Assembly: GCA_022414725.1 (NCBI GenBank) | Contig: CM039466.1 | Span: forward strand, 15,047,287-15,111,286 | DNA from: Microglena sp. YARC | Lineage: Eukaryota > Chlorophyta > Chlorophyceae > Chlamydomonadales > Chlamydomonadaceae | Direction: 5' to 3' | Length of the DNA: 64,000 bases | Shown here: positions 45,720 to 58,545 of the stretch, piece after piece | Numbering within the stretch: the first letter of the stretch is position 1 | How the letters are laid out: each line of letters opens with the position of its first letter | The notes under the pieces: generated by a model | Databases searched by the model: none | What the model was told of the DNA's origin: nothing | The model's input: the letters and a program-made list of their open reading frames with translations, nothing else | Translations under genes and position numbers: made by a program

Positions 45720-45925
45720 CAGTCCACCAACATACTCATCTCAACTCACTCTCTGCTTGTAGACTGCTCATCTCTTCATCCACTCATTCCACACACCAAA
45801 CCGATGCTCTCACTCTACATTATGCATGCTTTTAACTGCTCATATCTCATCCACTTCATCCCATATCACCAACCATGCTGTCTCACACTACATTATTGCA
45901 TGCTTACTGCTCATATCTAGCGGAT
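45720..45925. repeat. 80-bp duplicated segment
   Basis: CTGCTCATCTCTTCATCCAC and CTACATTATGCATGCTTTTA recur as CTGCTCATATCTCATCCACT and CTACATTATTGCATGCTTA. No coding content was seen between here and the gap apart from GT-rich low complexity at 46490-47075. Confidence 0.6.
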
Positions 45926-47355
45926 CGGAAACTAATATAAGTGGGAGAAAAACACATATTATATAAATAATTTAGTATAAACATTTAAACTTAATATTAG
46001 TTCAATATTAGTCAGATTTAGTTGGTCCTAAATCATTTTTTTGGAAAACAGTACCACATAGTGTTGAAGTAACGCTCAAGCCTTTAATGAGCCGATTTGT
46101 GTTGGGAGGCCAATCTGGATGCTTACAAAAAATAAAACGAAAGCATTTGAAACGCGGGAACTGGAAAAGCGAACTATCGTATAACAGGGCCCGTTGGCCG
46201 AATGCTTAATCAACATTGTGGCCCGAGCATTTGTAAGGCTTAGGCATATGAGGTTAGTGTACCAAAGCTGTGTCTAACACCAACGATTAGCTACAATCAC
46301 CAGCTTCTGGGCAGCTCCAATGAATAGCTACAATTTTAGGTAGTGATAGAAAAGTTAATTATTGCAAGTTTTAGTTTTTTTTGAAGTAGCTGCCATTCTG
46401 TTATCTATGGACATGCCCTCCATGAAGTCGTAAGGGGAAATCTGCTGCTCAGAGTTGGCTGCCACGAGATTTGTGGATGGTGGTGGAGGGGTGATGCAGA
46501 TCTGTGTGTTGTTTGGGTGTTATTGTTTGTGTGGTTTGTGTGTTATAGCGTTTGTCTGTATGTTGTTTGTATGTATGTGTTTGTGTGCGGTAGCTGTGTT
46601 GTATCATTGTATTGTGTTTATTCAGTGTTTGCCTGTGCTTAGCAAGGCTTGTGTGTTGCTGCCCAAAACACCACCTCAACCCACCACACAACACACAACA
46701 AACCCACCGTGTGTGCACCCAGACAACCAACAAGACACACAACAACACTACGACAAGCAACCACAACCACCTAATAACTACCAAAAAACACACAACACCA
46801 ATGAAACCCTAAGTTGCGAACTGCGCTCTATTGTACTGCGTGTTTCTGTAGTGTAATGTGTTTTGTGTGTGTTAGTATTAGATTTTGTGTATAGTATGTG
46901 TAATCTGATATCAATGTCATGTGTTTGACATTGCGTGTGTGTTACGTTTGTATTGTGTATAGTCGTGTGGTTTGTCTGTGTGTGTTATGTATGTATCGTA
47001 TGTGTGTGTTGTATGGTGTTCAGATGTGTGTGTTAGGTTATGATGTGTTTGTAGACTGTGTGGTGATGTTCTTGAGGAATCCAACAGCTGTCCTAGAACT
47101 CATGTCCTAATGGAGGGGGAAAAGCCCCATCTGCCTCATTGGATGATCAAGTTGGGCACATCCTCCGTCCTGCTGGTCCTAGCAACCGTGCAAGATTCCT
47201 TGTTGCTGCTTGGTTTCTGTGGGGGTTCAGAGGCGGAAGCATTGGATTCTTAGCACCGCTTGCGAAACAAAACGCAAGGCCACGGAGAGTGCCTGGGCTT
47301 CACTGCAGGGCCACTCGAACACGTCGTGGTAGAGTGAATGTCCCGGTATATCTAC

Positions 47356-48355
47356 NNNNNNNNNNNNNNNNNNNNNNNNNNNNNNNNNNNNNNNNNNNNN
47401 NNNNNNNNNNNNNNNNNNNNNNNNNNNNNNNNNNNNNNNNNNNNNNNNNNNNNNNNNNNNNNNNNNNNNNNNNNNNNNNNNNNNNNNNNNNNNNNNNNNN
47501 NNNNNNNNNNNNNNNNNNNNNNNNNNNNNNNNNNNNNNNNNNNNNNNNNNNNNNNNNNNNNNNNNNNNNNNNNNNNNNNNNNNNNNNNNNNNNNNNNNNN
47601 NNNNNNNNNNNNNNNNNNNNNNNNNNNNNNNNNNNNNNNNNNNNNNNNNNNNNNNNNNNNNNNNNNNNNNNNNNNNNNNNNNNNNNNNNNNNNNNNNNNN
47701 NNNNNNNNNNNNNNNNNNNNNNNNNNNNNNNNNNNNNNNNNNNNNNNNNNNNNNNNNNNNNNNNNNNNNNNNNNNNNNNNNNNNNNNNNNNNNNNNNNNN
47801 NNNNNNNNNNNNNNNNNNNNNNNNNNNNNNNNNNNNNNNNNNNNNNNNNNNNNNNNNNNNNNNNNNNNNNNNNNNNNNNNNNNNNNNNNNNNNNNNNNNN
47901 NNNNNNNNNNNNNNNNNNNNNNNNNNNNNNNNNNNNNNNNNNNNNNNNNNNNNNNNNNNNNNNNNNNNNNNNNNNNNNNNNNNNNNNNNNNNNNNNNNNN
48001 NNNNNNNNNNNNNNNNNNNNNNNNNNNNNNNNNNNNNNNNNNNNNNNNNNNNNNNNNNNNNNNNNNNNNNNNNNNNNNNNNNNNNNNNNNNNNNNNNNNN
48101 NNNNNNNNNNNNNNNNNNNNNNNNNNNNNNNNNNNNNNNNNNNNNNNNNNNNNNNNNNNNNNNNNNNNNNNNNNNNNNNNNNNNNNNNNNNNNNNNNNNN
48201 NNNNNNNNNNNNNNNNNNNNNNNNNNNNNNNNNNNNNNNNNNNNNNNNNNNNNNNNNNNNNNNNNNNNNNNNNNNNNNNNNNNNNNNNNNNNNNNNNNNN
48301 NNNNNNNNNNNNNNNNNNNNNNNNNNNNNNNNNNNNNNNNNNNNNNNNNNNNNNN
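47356..48355. other. assembly gap, 1,000 N
   Basis: Exactly 1,000 undetermined bases; the round number suggests a gap of conventional rather than measured size. Confidence 0.99.
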
Positions 48356-51300
48356 TTGTGTATGGTCATGACTGAATTCACAATTAATGGGATGATGCCT
48401 TGGCATTTGCTGTAATGTTACTTCTATGTCAAGCACTTATGTTTTGAATTGACGAATTCATTGGCAATTTGTCAGGCCCTACTTGTAGGATGACTGGCAA
48501 TGCAGTGAGATGTGTCTTCAAACAGGTTGTTTGCATTGTCAAATTCATAGGTTTTCTTGATGTGTAATGTTACTGTCATGTCAAGCACTTGGTTGGTCAT
48601 ACGAATCAATTAATGGATATGCCTTTGCATAAAACTTAATGTTTGAATGCACCGCATTCGATTGCAATTGTCAGCATCCTACTTGTAGGATGACTGGTTG
48701 CAGTAGATGTGTTCTTCAAACAGGGTTGTGCCCTTGTTAAGATTCATAGGTTGTCTTGAATTGTAATGTTACTGTCATGTCAAGCACTTGTGATATGGTC
48801 ATACTGAATCAATTAATGGATGATTGCCTTGGCATAAACTTATGTTTGAATTGACGAAATCCATTGGCAATTGTTCAAGCCCTACTTGTAGGCATGCACT
48901 GGGGACCTGCAGACTGAGATGTGTCCCTTTAAACAGGGTTTGTGCTTGCTCAAAATTCATAGGTTGTCTTGATGTAAATGCTTACTTAATGTCAACACTT
49001 GTGTATGTCATTACTGAATCAATTAATGGATGATGCCTATGGCATTTTGTAATGTTACTGTCATTCAAGCACTTATGTTGAATGATTCGAATTTCAGTTG
49101 GCAATTGGTCAGCGCCTACTTGTAGGATGACTGGTGCAGTGAGATGTGTCTTCAAAACAGGGTTAATGCCTTGCTCAAAAATTCATAGGTTGTTCTTGAT
49201 TGTAAGTGTTACTGTCATTCAACCACCTTGTAGATGTATTGTACATACTGAAATCAATGTAATGGATGATGCCTTGGCATAAACTTATGTTTGAATTGAC
49301 GAATTCATTGGCAATTGTCAGCGCCTACTTGTAGGATTCACTGGATGCAGTGAGATGTTGTCCTTAAACCAAGGGTTGGTGCCCTTGTTCAAATCATAGC
49401 TTGTTTCTGCATTGTAATGTTACTTGTAATGTCAAGCACTTGTGTCATGGGCATACGAATCAATTAATGGATGATGCCTTCGGCATTTTGTAAATGTTAC
49501 TGTCATTCAAGCACTTATGTTTGAATTGACCGAATTCATGGCCAATTGTCAGCCCTACTTGGTAGTTATCACTGTGCCAATGAGATGTGTCCGTTTAACA
49601 GGGTTGTGCCTTGTCAAATTTCATAAGTTGTTCTGGTGATTGTAATTTACTGTAATGTCAGAGCACTTGTGTTATGGTCATACCTAATCAATTAATGGAT
49701 GATGCCTTGGCAATTTGTAATGTTACTGTCATGTCAAGCACTTATGTTTGAATGCACGAATTTCATTGGAATTGTCAGCCCTACTTGTAGGTATGACTGG
49801 TGCAGTGAAATGTGTCTTTCAAAACAGGGTTCGTGCCTTGTCAAATTCATAGGTTGCTTCTTGATTGTAATGTTCACTGTCATGCTCCAGCACTTGTGTA
49901 TGGTTCATACTGAATCAAAAAATTAATGGATGATTTAATACTTATTTGCCTTGCGCATTTGTGATAATCGTTTACTGTCATGCAAGCACTTAGTTTGAAT
50001 TGACGGAAGTTTCATTGGCAATTGTCAGCCCCTACTTGTAGATGACTGGTGCAGTGAGACTGTGTCTTTCAAACAGGGTTGAAATGCATTTGTAAAATTC
50101 ATTAGGTTGTTCTTGATTGTAATGTTACTGTCATGTCAAGCACTTGTGTATGGTCATACCTGAATCAATTAATGGAGATGCCTTGGCATTTTGTAGATGT
50201 TACTGTCATGTCAAGCACTATGTATTGATTGACGAATTCCATTTGCGCAATTGTCGCCCTACTTGTAGGATGACTGGTGCAGTGAGATTGTTGTCTTCAA
50301 ACAGTCGGTTGTGCATTTGTCAAAATTCATAGGTTGTTCTTGATTGGTAATGTACTGTCATGTCAAGCACTTGTGTATGGTCATAACTGAATCAATTAAT
50401 GGATGGATGCCTTGGCAGTAAAACTTATAGTTTGAATTGACGAATTCATTGGGCAATTGGTCAGCCCTAACTTGTAGGCCAACTGACGTGCGTTGCAGTG
50501 AGACTGTGTCTTCAAACAGCGGTTGTTGCCTCCTTAATCGCTGAAGCAATTCTATCCGCATGTTAAATTCATTAGCGTTGTCTTGATTGTAATGTTACGG
50601 TCATGTTAAGCACTTGCCTTGTATTGTCATACTGAATCAATTAAGGGATGATCGCCTTGGCATAAACTTATGTGTATAATTGAAATTGACGATCATGGCA
50701 ATTGTACACGTTCGCCTACTTGTAGGTAGATGACTGGTGCAGTGAAGATGTGTCCTTAAACAGGGTTGTGCCTTGTCAAATTCATAGCGTTGTTCTGGAT
50801 TTAAATTTATGTTACTGTAATGTCAAGGCACTTTGTGCTATGGTTTCATACTGAATCATTGGAATGGCATGTGCCTTTGCGCATTTTGTAATGTTACTGT
50901 CATGTCAAGCACTTATTTGAATTGACGAATTCATTGGCAATGTCAGCCCCTACTGTACGTAGGATGGACTGGTGCAGTGCAGATGTGTCTTCAAACAGGG
51001 TTTGTGCCTTGTCAAATTCATAGGTTGTTCTTGATTGTAATGTACTGTATGCTCAAGCACTTGGCCTTCGTATTGTCATACTGAATCAATTAATGCGATG
51101 ATGCCTTGGCATAAACTTATGTTTGAATTGACGAATTCTATGGCAATGTACAGCCCTACTTGTAGGATTCACTGTGCAAGTGAGAATGTGTTCCTTAACA
51201 GCGCCGTTGTGCCTTGTCCAAATTCATAGGTTGTTCTTGATTGTAATGTTACTGTAATGTTCAAGCCACTTGTGTAATGTCATACTGAATCAAATTTACA

Positions 51301-54300
51301 TGGATGATGCCTTTTGGGGGGGGGGCATTTTTTGTTTTTTAAATGATTAAAAAGATGTCATGTCAAGCACTTACTGTTTTGAATTGACGAATTCAATGGC
51401 AATTTGTGCAGCCCCTACTTGTAGTGATGACTGGTGCAGGTGAGATTGTGTCTTCAAACAGGGGTTGTTGCCTTGTCAAATTCCATAGGTTGTTCTTGAT
51501 TGTATGTTACTGTGCATTCAAGCACTTGGTGTATTGTCATAACTGAATCAATTAATGGATGATGCCTTGGCATAGAACTTATGTTTGAATTGACGAATTC
51601 ATTGGCAATTGTCAGCCCTACTTGTAAGGATGCACTGGTGCAGTGAGATGTGTCCTTAAAACAGGGTTGTGCCTTGTCAAATTCATAGGTTTGTTCTTGA
51701 TTGTAATGTTACTGTAATGTCAAGCACGGTTGTGTATGGTCATTCTGAATCAATTATGGATGATGCCTTGGCATTTGTAATGTTACTGTCATGGTCAAGC
51801 ACTTATGTTTGAATTGACGAATTTCATGTCGGGCAATTTGTCAGCCCTACTGTGTAGGATCACTGGTGCAGTGAGATGTGTCCTTAAACAGGTTGTGCCT
51901 TGGTCAAATTCATAAGTTGTTCTTGATTGTAATGTTACTGTAATGTCAAGCACTTGTGTAAGTGGTCCATTACTGAATCAATTAATGGATGATGCCCTTG
52001 GCATTTTGTAATGTTTGACTGTCATGTCCAAGCACTTATGTTTGAATTGACGAATTCATTGGCAATTGTCAGCCCTACTTGTAGGATGACTGGGTGCAGT
52101 GAGATGTGTCTTCAAACAGGTTGACGTGCCTTGTCAAATTCATAGGTTGTTCTTGATTGTAATGTTACTGTCATGTCAAGCACTTGTTATGGTCATACTG
52201 AATCAATTAATGGTGATGCCTTGGCATTTTTGTAAGTTACTGTTATGTAAAGCACTTATGTTTGAATTGACGAATTCGATTGGCAATTGTCAGCCCTACT
52301 TGTAGATGACTGGTGCAGTGAAGATGTGTCTTCAAACGGGTTGTGTATGCATTGTAAAATTCATAGGTTAACACACCTATCTACATAAGAACACCTTCTT
52401 GATTGTAATGTTACTGTCATGTCAACACCACAATTGTGTATGGTCATACTGAAACTCAATTAATGGATGATGCCTTGGCATAAACTTTGTTTGAAATGTT
52501 TACTGTCATGTCAAGCAATGTTTGAATTGACCAATTCATTTGGCAATTGTCAGCCCTACTTGTAGGATGATCACTGGTGCAGTGAGATGTGTCTGTCCTT
52601 AAACAGGTTGTGCATTGTCAATTCATAGGTTGTTTCTTGATTGTATGGTTACTGTCATGTCAAGCACTTTGTGTATGGTCATACTGAATGCAATTAAATG
52701 ATGATGCATGCTCGCATGGCACATAACTTATGTTTGAATTGACGAATTCATTGCAATTGTCAGCCCTACTTGTAGGATGACTGGTGCAAAGTGAGATGTT
52801 GTCTTTAAAAGGGTATGTGCTTGTTAAAGTTCATAGGTGTTCTTGAATTGTGAATGTGTCTGTCATGTCAAGCACTTGTGTATTGTCATAATGAACTCAA
52901 TTAATGGGATGATGGCTTGGCATAAACTATGTTTGAATTGACGAATTCATTGCAATTGTCAGCCCTACTGTAGGATTGACGTGGTGCAGTGAGATGTTGT
53001 CCTTAAACAGGGTTGTGCCTTGTCAAATTATAGGTTGTTCCTTGAATGTAATGTTACTGTAATGGGTCAAGCACTGTGTATCGGTCATAACCTGGAATCA
53101 ATAATAGGATGATCTTGCCATTTTGTAATGTTACTGTCAATGTCAAGCACTTTATCGTTTGAATTGACGAAGTTCATTGGCATTGTCAGCTCTACTTTGT
53201 GGATGATGGTGAAGTGAGATGTTCTTCAACAGGTTGTGCTTGTCAAATTTCATTAGGTGTTCTTGATTGTGGTTACTAGTCATGTCACACTTGTGTATTG
53301 TATACTTGAATCAACTTAATCGGATGCATGCCTTGCATATAACTATGCTTTGATATTGACCGAATTCATTGGCTAATTGTCACCTGACTTGTAGGATACT
53401 GGTGGCTGTGAGATGTGGTCTTCAATCAGGGTTTGCCTATGTCATTCATGGTTGTTCTTGATTGTAATGTTGACTGTAGATGTCAGCACTGTGTATGGTC
53501 ATACTGAATCAATTAATGATGATGCCTTTGGCATTTTGTAATGTTATTGTCATGTCAAGCACTTATGTGTTGAATTGACCGAATTGTTTGGAATTGTCAG
53601 CCTACTTGTAGGATGACTGGTGCAGTGGATGTGTCTTACAAACAGGGTTGTGCTTGTCAAATTCATAGGTTGTTTTCTTGATTGTAATGTTACTGTCATG
53701 TCAAGCATTCTTGGTATGTCATACTGAATCAATCGGATGATGCCTTGCATAAACTTATGTTTGAATTTCTCAAATTGTCACGGTGGTGCAGGTGAGATGT
53801 GTCTTCAGGGTAGTGCTTTGTCAATTCATAAGATGATTGTAAATGTTTACTGTAGATGTCAGCACTAATGTGTAAGCACTATCTGTGATTGCAATAGGCT
53901 AATGACATCATTAATGGATGAGTTGCCTTGGCATTTTGTATATGTTCATGTCATTGTCACATTGTTGTCTACTATGTAGGATGAATGGTGCAGTGAGAAT
54001 GTGTCTTCAAACAGGGTTGTGCCTTGTCAAAGTTCATAGGTTGCTTGATTGTAATGTTACTTGTCAATGTCAAAGCACTTGTGTATGGTCATACTGAATC
54101 AAATTAATGGATGATGCCTTGCATTTTGTAATGGTTACTGTCATCAAGCCACTTCAGCCCTGTATGAATTGGACAACTTTCATTGGCAATTGTCAGCCTA
54201 CTTGTAGGATGACTGGTGCAGTGGAGATGTATCTTTAAACAGGGTTGTGCCTTGTCAATGCATAGGTTTGTTCTTGATTGTAACTGTTACTGTCATGTCA

Positions 54301-55840
54301 AGCACTTGTGTATTGGTCATACTGAATCAATTAATGGATGATGCCGCGGCATATACTTTTATTTGAATTGACGATTCATTGCCAATTGTCAGCCCTACTT
54401 GTAGGATGACTGTGCAGTAAGAATGTGGGTCTTCAAACAGGGTTGTGCCTTGTCAAAATTCATAGGTGTTCTTGATTGTATGTTAAAAATGTCAACACTT
54501 GTGTAGGTCATTATGAATCATTAATGGATGATGCATACTTATGTTTCGAAATGACGAATTCATTGGCAATGTCAGCCCTACTTGTAGGTCACTGGGTGCC
54601 CAGGGTTGCCTTGTCAAATACTCTCCTACTGTCATGTTCAAGGCACTTGTTACAATTCCCCTCTGGCATTATACTTAGCTTTGAATTGTTCATTGCCCCC
54701 TACTTGTTAGGATCACTACTGGTGCTGTGAGGATAATGTGTCCTTAAACAGGGTTGTGCATTCATACAGGTGTGATTCTGTGTCAGTCCTCCTTGTGTAT
54801 GGGTCAATCAGTAATGATGATGTCGTGGCCCTTCATGTTTAGAATTGAGTATCTTCATTGGCTACATTGTCAGCCCCATACTTGTAGGATGACTGGTGCA
54901 TGAGATGGTGTCTTCAAACAGGGTTGTGCCTTGTCAAATTCATTAGGTTGTTCTTGTGTAATGTTAACTGTAAATGTCAAGCACTTGTGAGTAATGGTCA
55001 TAGCTGAACTCAATTAATGGATGATGCGCTTGGCATTTTGTAATGTTACTGTCATGTCAAGCACTTATGTTTGAATTGACGAATTCTATTGGCAATTGTC
55101 AGCCCTAACTTTAGGATGACTGGTGCAGCGAAAGACTGTGTCCGTTCAAACAGGGTTGTGCTTGTCAAATTCATAGGTTGTTCTTGATTGTAATGTTACT
55201 GTCATGTCAAGCACTTGTGTATGGTCATACTGAATCAATTAATGGATGATGCCTTGGCATAAACTAATGTTTGAATTGACGAATTCATTGGCAATTGTCA
55301 GCCCTACTTGTAGATGACTGGTGCAGTGAGATGTGTCTTCAAACAGGGTTGTGCCTTGTCAAATTCATAAGTTGTTCTTGATTGTAATGTTACTGTCATG
55401 TCAAGCACTTGTGTATGGTCATACTGAATCAATTAAATGGATGATGCCTTGGCATTTTGTAATGTTACTGTCATGTCAAGCACTTATGTTTGAATTGACG
55501 AATTCATTGGCAATTGTCAGCCCTACTTGTAGGATGACTGGTGCAGTGAGATGTGTCTTCAAACAGGTTTGTGCCTTGTCAAATTCATAGGTTGTTCTTG
55601 ATTGTAATGTTACTGTCATGTCAAGCACTTGTGTATGGTCATACTGAATCAAGTAATGGATGATGTCGTGGCATAAACTTATGTTTGAATTGGCGAATTC
55701 ATTGGCAATTGTCAGCCCTACTTGTAGGATCACAGGTGCAGTGAGATGTGTCCTTAAACAGGGTTGTGCCTTGTCAAATTCATCGGTTGTTATTGATTGC
55801 AATGTTACTGTCATGTCAAGCACTTGTATTGTCAAACTTA
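48356..55840. repeat. 195/219-bp satellite array, mostly indel-rich
   Basis: Each unit has GAATTCATTGGCAATTGTCA, GCCCTACTTGTAGGATGACT, AACAGGGTTGTGCCTTGTCA and TCAATTAATGGATGATGCCT. Clean units at the right end start at 55281, 55500 and 55695, giving lengths of 219 and 195. The long form contains a second copy of GTAATGTTACTGTCATGTCA then AGCACTT. About 35 units are present. Left of about 55150, copies differ by frequent single-base indels; the last 700 bp are nearly error-free. Confidence 0.95.
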
Positions 55841-55889
55841 ATTTACTCTCCTTCGTCTTATCTTATTTTATGTATCCTTTTTTTTGTAG

Positions 55890-57003
55890 ACTGACATCCG
55901 AGATGCTCGCGTGAAGGCGTCCAATTATGATTCAAGTGCGGGCTGTATGTATTGCAGAATTAAAACTGAAATTCTGACGTACGCCAATGAGAACCATCTT
56001 GTGTGCCCATTATGTTGGGATATGAGAGGGTTGGGTCCTCACATGACTATATTTTTGGATAAGGACATCTCTGCTGTAGCTAGGAAGGTGTTGGAGTTAG
56101 TTTCTGATGCGTTAATTACAATTGATATGCACAGATACACTCCCAATATTGTCTCCACATCGTGGGAGATATTACCCACAAAATCCGAGCTGTTCAGAAT
56201 CATTCAGGACTCCTTCGATTCTGAAGAGAAGTTTAACATGCTTTACGAGAAAATAAGAAATAATATCCCTCATGTCACTAAATTGAATGCCAAAAATACT
56301 GAGTATTTCATCACACATGTGTACTTCCAAACCACATTGGATTTATTGCACAACAATGATCTAGATAGTATTGCGAAGGCTCTATTTATGGACGCTGCTG
56401 CAGTAAACATCCGCCCTGACCAGAACATACTTATGAAAACGATGTTGTTTGTGTCAACGCAAGGAGGAGATGGAACTGGTTTACATTGGGATATTACCCG
56501 GGGACTTAATGTAGATTTCTCATTGACCCCGGGTGTGACTGATCCATTAGCATTTTTGGCTTTTTTGTCCCCCTTGGGGATTTGAAGAATTTATTGTTTT
56601 TGTGCAGTCTAGCAATTGTGTGGAGGTCGTCAGAGAAAAGTTTTAGGAAGCTATTAGACTAAAGACTGACTTCCCCTTGTTGTCAGCGGATGAAATGTTT
56701 CAATTGCATCGCCAAGTCCCCAACTTTGTCCGAATTGTTTCCCAAAGCCATGGACAGGTAGTTCATGTGGCTCCAGGATGGGTTCACAGTGTCGTGAACG
56801 TTTTACCAAATTGGAAGCTAGCTTTTGATTTCGAGAGATTGGAAGAGTTCCCTTTATATGCATATTACAGAATAATATTTGGATCTGGTTTTTTTGGAGA
56901 AAGGTGTCCAGAAGATTACGTCACACTGGATGGAGTTATCAAAGACAATGTTGATATGATGACGAAGGGTCATGTACCCGACTCGGTGACACAAGTAACC
57001 TAA
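55890..57003 (+). pseudogene. JmjC-domain protein, disrupted; begins at a 3' splice site
   Basis: A pyrimidine tract and TTTTTTTTGTAG immediately precede an open frame, TDIRDARVKASNYDSSAGCM, so this looks like an internal or terminal exon whose intron contains the satellite. Early residues hold paired CxxC (CMYC and CPLC), a likely zinc site. Later, GTGLHWDITRGLNV gives the HxD pair and GQVVHVAPGWVHSVVN the distal His of a JmjC Fe(II)/2-oxoglutarate dioxygenase. The frame breaks near 56570 in a T/C-rich stretch, and a TAG lies in frame at 56643. The distal half then continues to 57003. JmjC proteins demethylate histones or hydroxylate proteins and occur in both algae and giant viruses. The splice site argues for a host gene. 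Confidence 0.75.
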
Positions 57004-57045
57004 ATTATTCGATCAGAGTAGGTTGGGTATTTGTCTACTCTGTGG

Positions 57046-57080
57046 TATACGGTTGTTCTCAAATAATTTTGGGACACTCA
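57046..57080 (+). repeat. 35-bp motif resembling a Tc1/mariner terminus, copy 1
   Basis: TATACGGTTGTTCTCAAATA then ATTTTGGGACACT. The same motif with one substitution starts at 61132. A TA dinucleotide precedes it, as at Tc1/mariner insertion sites. Confidence 0.5.
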
Positions 57081-57187
57081 CACACTGCCTGTCTGGCGAA
57101 ATTCGCTTACATGCCCGTGCAACTTTTACCTATATATTAGCTGGCATTTAGGCGTTGCAAAAATAGGCAGACGTACCAGTTTCGAAA

Positions 57188-57223
57188 CCGGTCGAATTCG
57201 ACCGGGCGGCAGGAACGCCGCCC
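57188..57223. terminator. adjacent perfect palindrome and GC hairpin
   Basis: CCGGTCGAATTCGACCGG (57188-57205) is a perfect 18-bp palindrome. It is joined to GGGCGGC-AGGAAC-GCCGCCC (57204-57223). A third stem, ACCTGC-GGA-GCAGGT, is at 57267-57281. They lie between two same-strand genes; giant viruses often end transcripts at such hairpins, so a terminator role is plausible inference. Confidence 0.45.
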
Positions 57224-57488
57224 ATCATTTGTAAACCATAAGGGCTAAAACCCAGGATACAAGGATACCTGCGGAGCAGGTTTCGCCATCTATTTATTCT
57301 TCCATTCTTTCATTATTTAATTCACAAAACCCATTCACCACATCAATAAATCCCTACTTATCTCCACTTGCTTCTTCACGTCCAAGGTAAACACGGTCAA
57401 TATCATCGACTATTCATTGGTTCTTCATTTGATGACTACAACATTTAATTCCACGCACTTGTTTCCCTCAGGCATAACAATCAACATC

Positions 57489-58327
57489 ATGGGATCCGTT
57501 CCATATCATGGGATCCCAACCGAGGTGTGGCTACACATAGCATCATTGACTGTGGACCGTAGCGGATCCTCAACGCCTTTTTCGTGGGCGCTGAGCCCGC
57601 TCCATGCAAAAGGCAGCGTGGGAGACCCTGGGTACATGCGACATCTGTTGGTGAATAGCTTCTGCTCCATGCGGACGGCAGTTCGTGCCATGCAATCAAT
57701 GGGAAACATGAAGTGCATACTCGCTTTAGTCCAAGATAACTCTGATGTCTCTCCCAAAGTAGCACGTTCTTGCATGCTCAGTGAGACGGCACACAGTGAC
57801 GGGAGCATTGAAGCTTTGAGATGCATGCAAGAATACTGGAAGGATGTCATCAATGACAATCTCGTCATTGAGTGCATGGGCCTGGCCATCAGACGCAACC
57901 GCCCAGACATCGTGAGGAGTTTCCTCATCACTGGGGGACCCGTGCGTCTCCGTCGGAAACACTTCGACGACCCATTCATGATTGCCTGCAAGTTTGGGTA
58001 CGCTGAGGTCGTGCAGATCCTACTGGACGATCAGGGATAGTCAGAACTGGCTACGCCGACGATCACTATGACAAGGCATTCGCCCACGGGCACATTACCA
58101 TCATGCACATGCTATTCGAGAGAGGCCTCACTTCATTTGACGCATGTACAATGGCTAACATGGCATTCAGTGTACTTTTTCGGGAAAAACCTTTCGAGAT
58201 CAGACAGGACGAGGAGGGTATCATGAGAGCCGCAGTACACGTCGTGAGCGGCTGCAACTGCAATATGTGTATGTCGACCAAAAACTTGCAGTCGCAGATG
58301 CACGCCCTGGCGAGGCACCTGATGTAG
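57489..58327 (+). pseudogene. F-box-like / ankyrin-repeat protein, frameshifted
   Basis: The start is MGSVPYHGIPTEVWLHIASL, where IPTEVWLHIA resembles the first helix of an F-box. The C-terminal part has ankyrin-like helices: LAIRRNRPDIVRSFLITGG, then DDPFMIACKFGYAEVVQILL. At about 58030 the frame stops (TAG at 58038), but a +1 frame continues as SGIVRTGYADDHYDKAFAHG, HITIMHMLFERGLTSFDACT and on to a TAG at 58325. F-box/ankyrin proteins are among the largest paralogous families of giant viruses, where they are thought to redirect host ubiquitin ligases. A longer start at 57417 is possible; no F-box homology search was possible here. Confidence 0.55.
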
Positions 58328-58482
58328 CTAGGGATTGTGGATTATGAGGAGAGTGTGGCGCGCGATCATGATGAAATTGGAGTACCTTTATCCCCAATGA
58401 TTGGGTCTGTATAAAGTTAGACACATTGGTACTGGACTACACTCGACGGAATACTAAAATGAAACCGCTTTCTGGAGTGTAC

Positions 58483-58506
58483 GGTACACCTTATGGTGTA
58501 GCAACC
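58483..58506. other. conserved subterminal hairpin (left)
   Basis: TACACC-TTAT-GGTGTA at 58485-58500, matched in the right end at 61540-61554 (ACACC-GTAA-GGTGT). It lies just beyond the 3' end of the Fanzor frame, where TnpB-type systems encode the guide-RNA scaffold. Confidence 0.55.
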
Positions 58507-58545
58507 CACATTGCAGTGGAACACCATCATGTTTTTTGTAGCCCA

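Noticed and set aside
47139..48381. Frames spanning the gap
   Set aside because: They consist of undetermined bases read as open.
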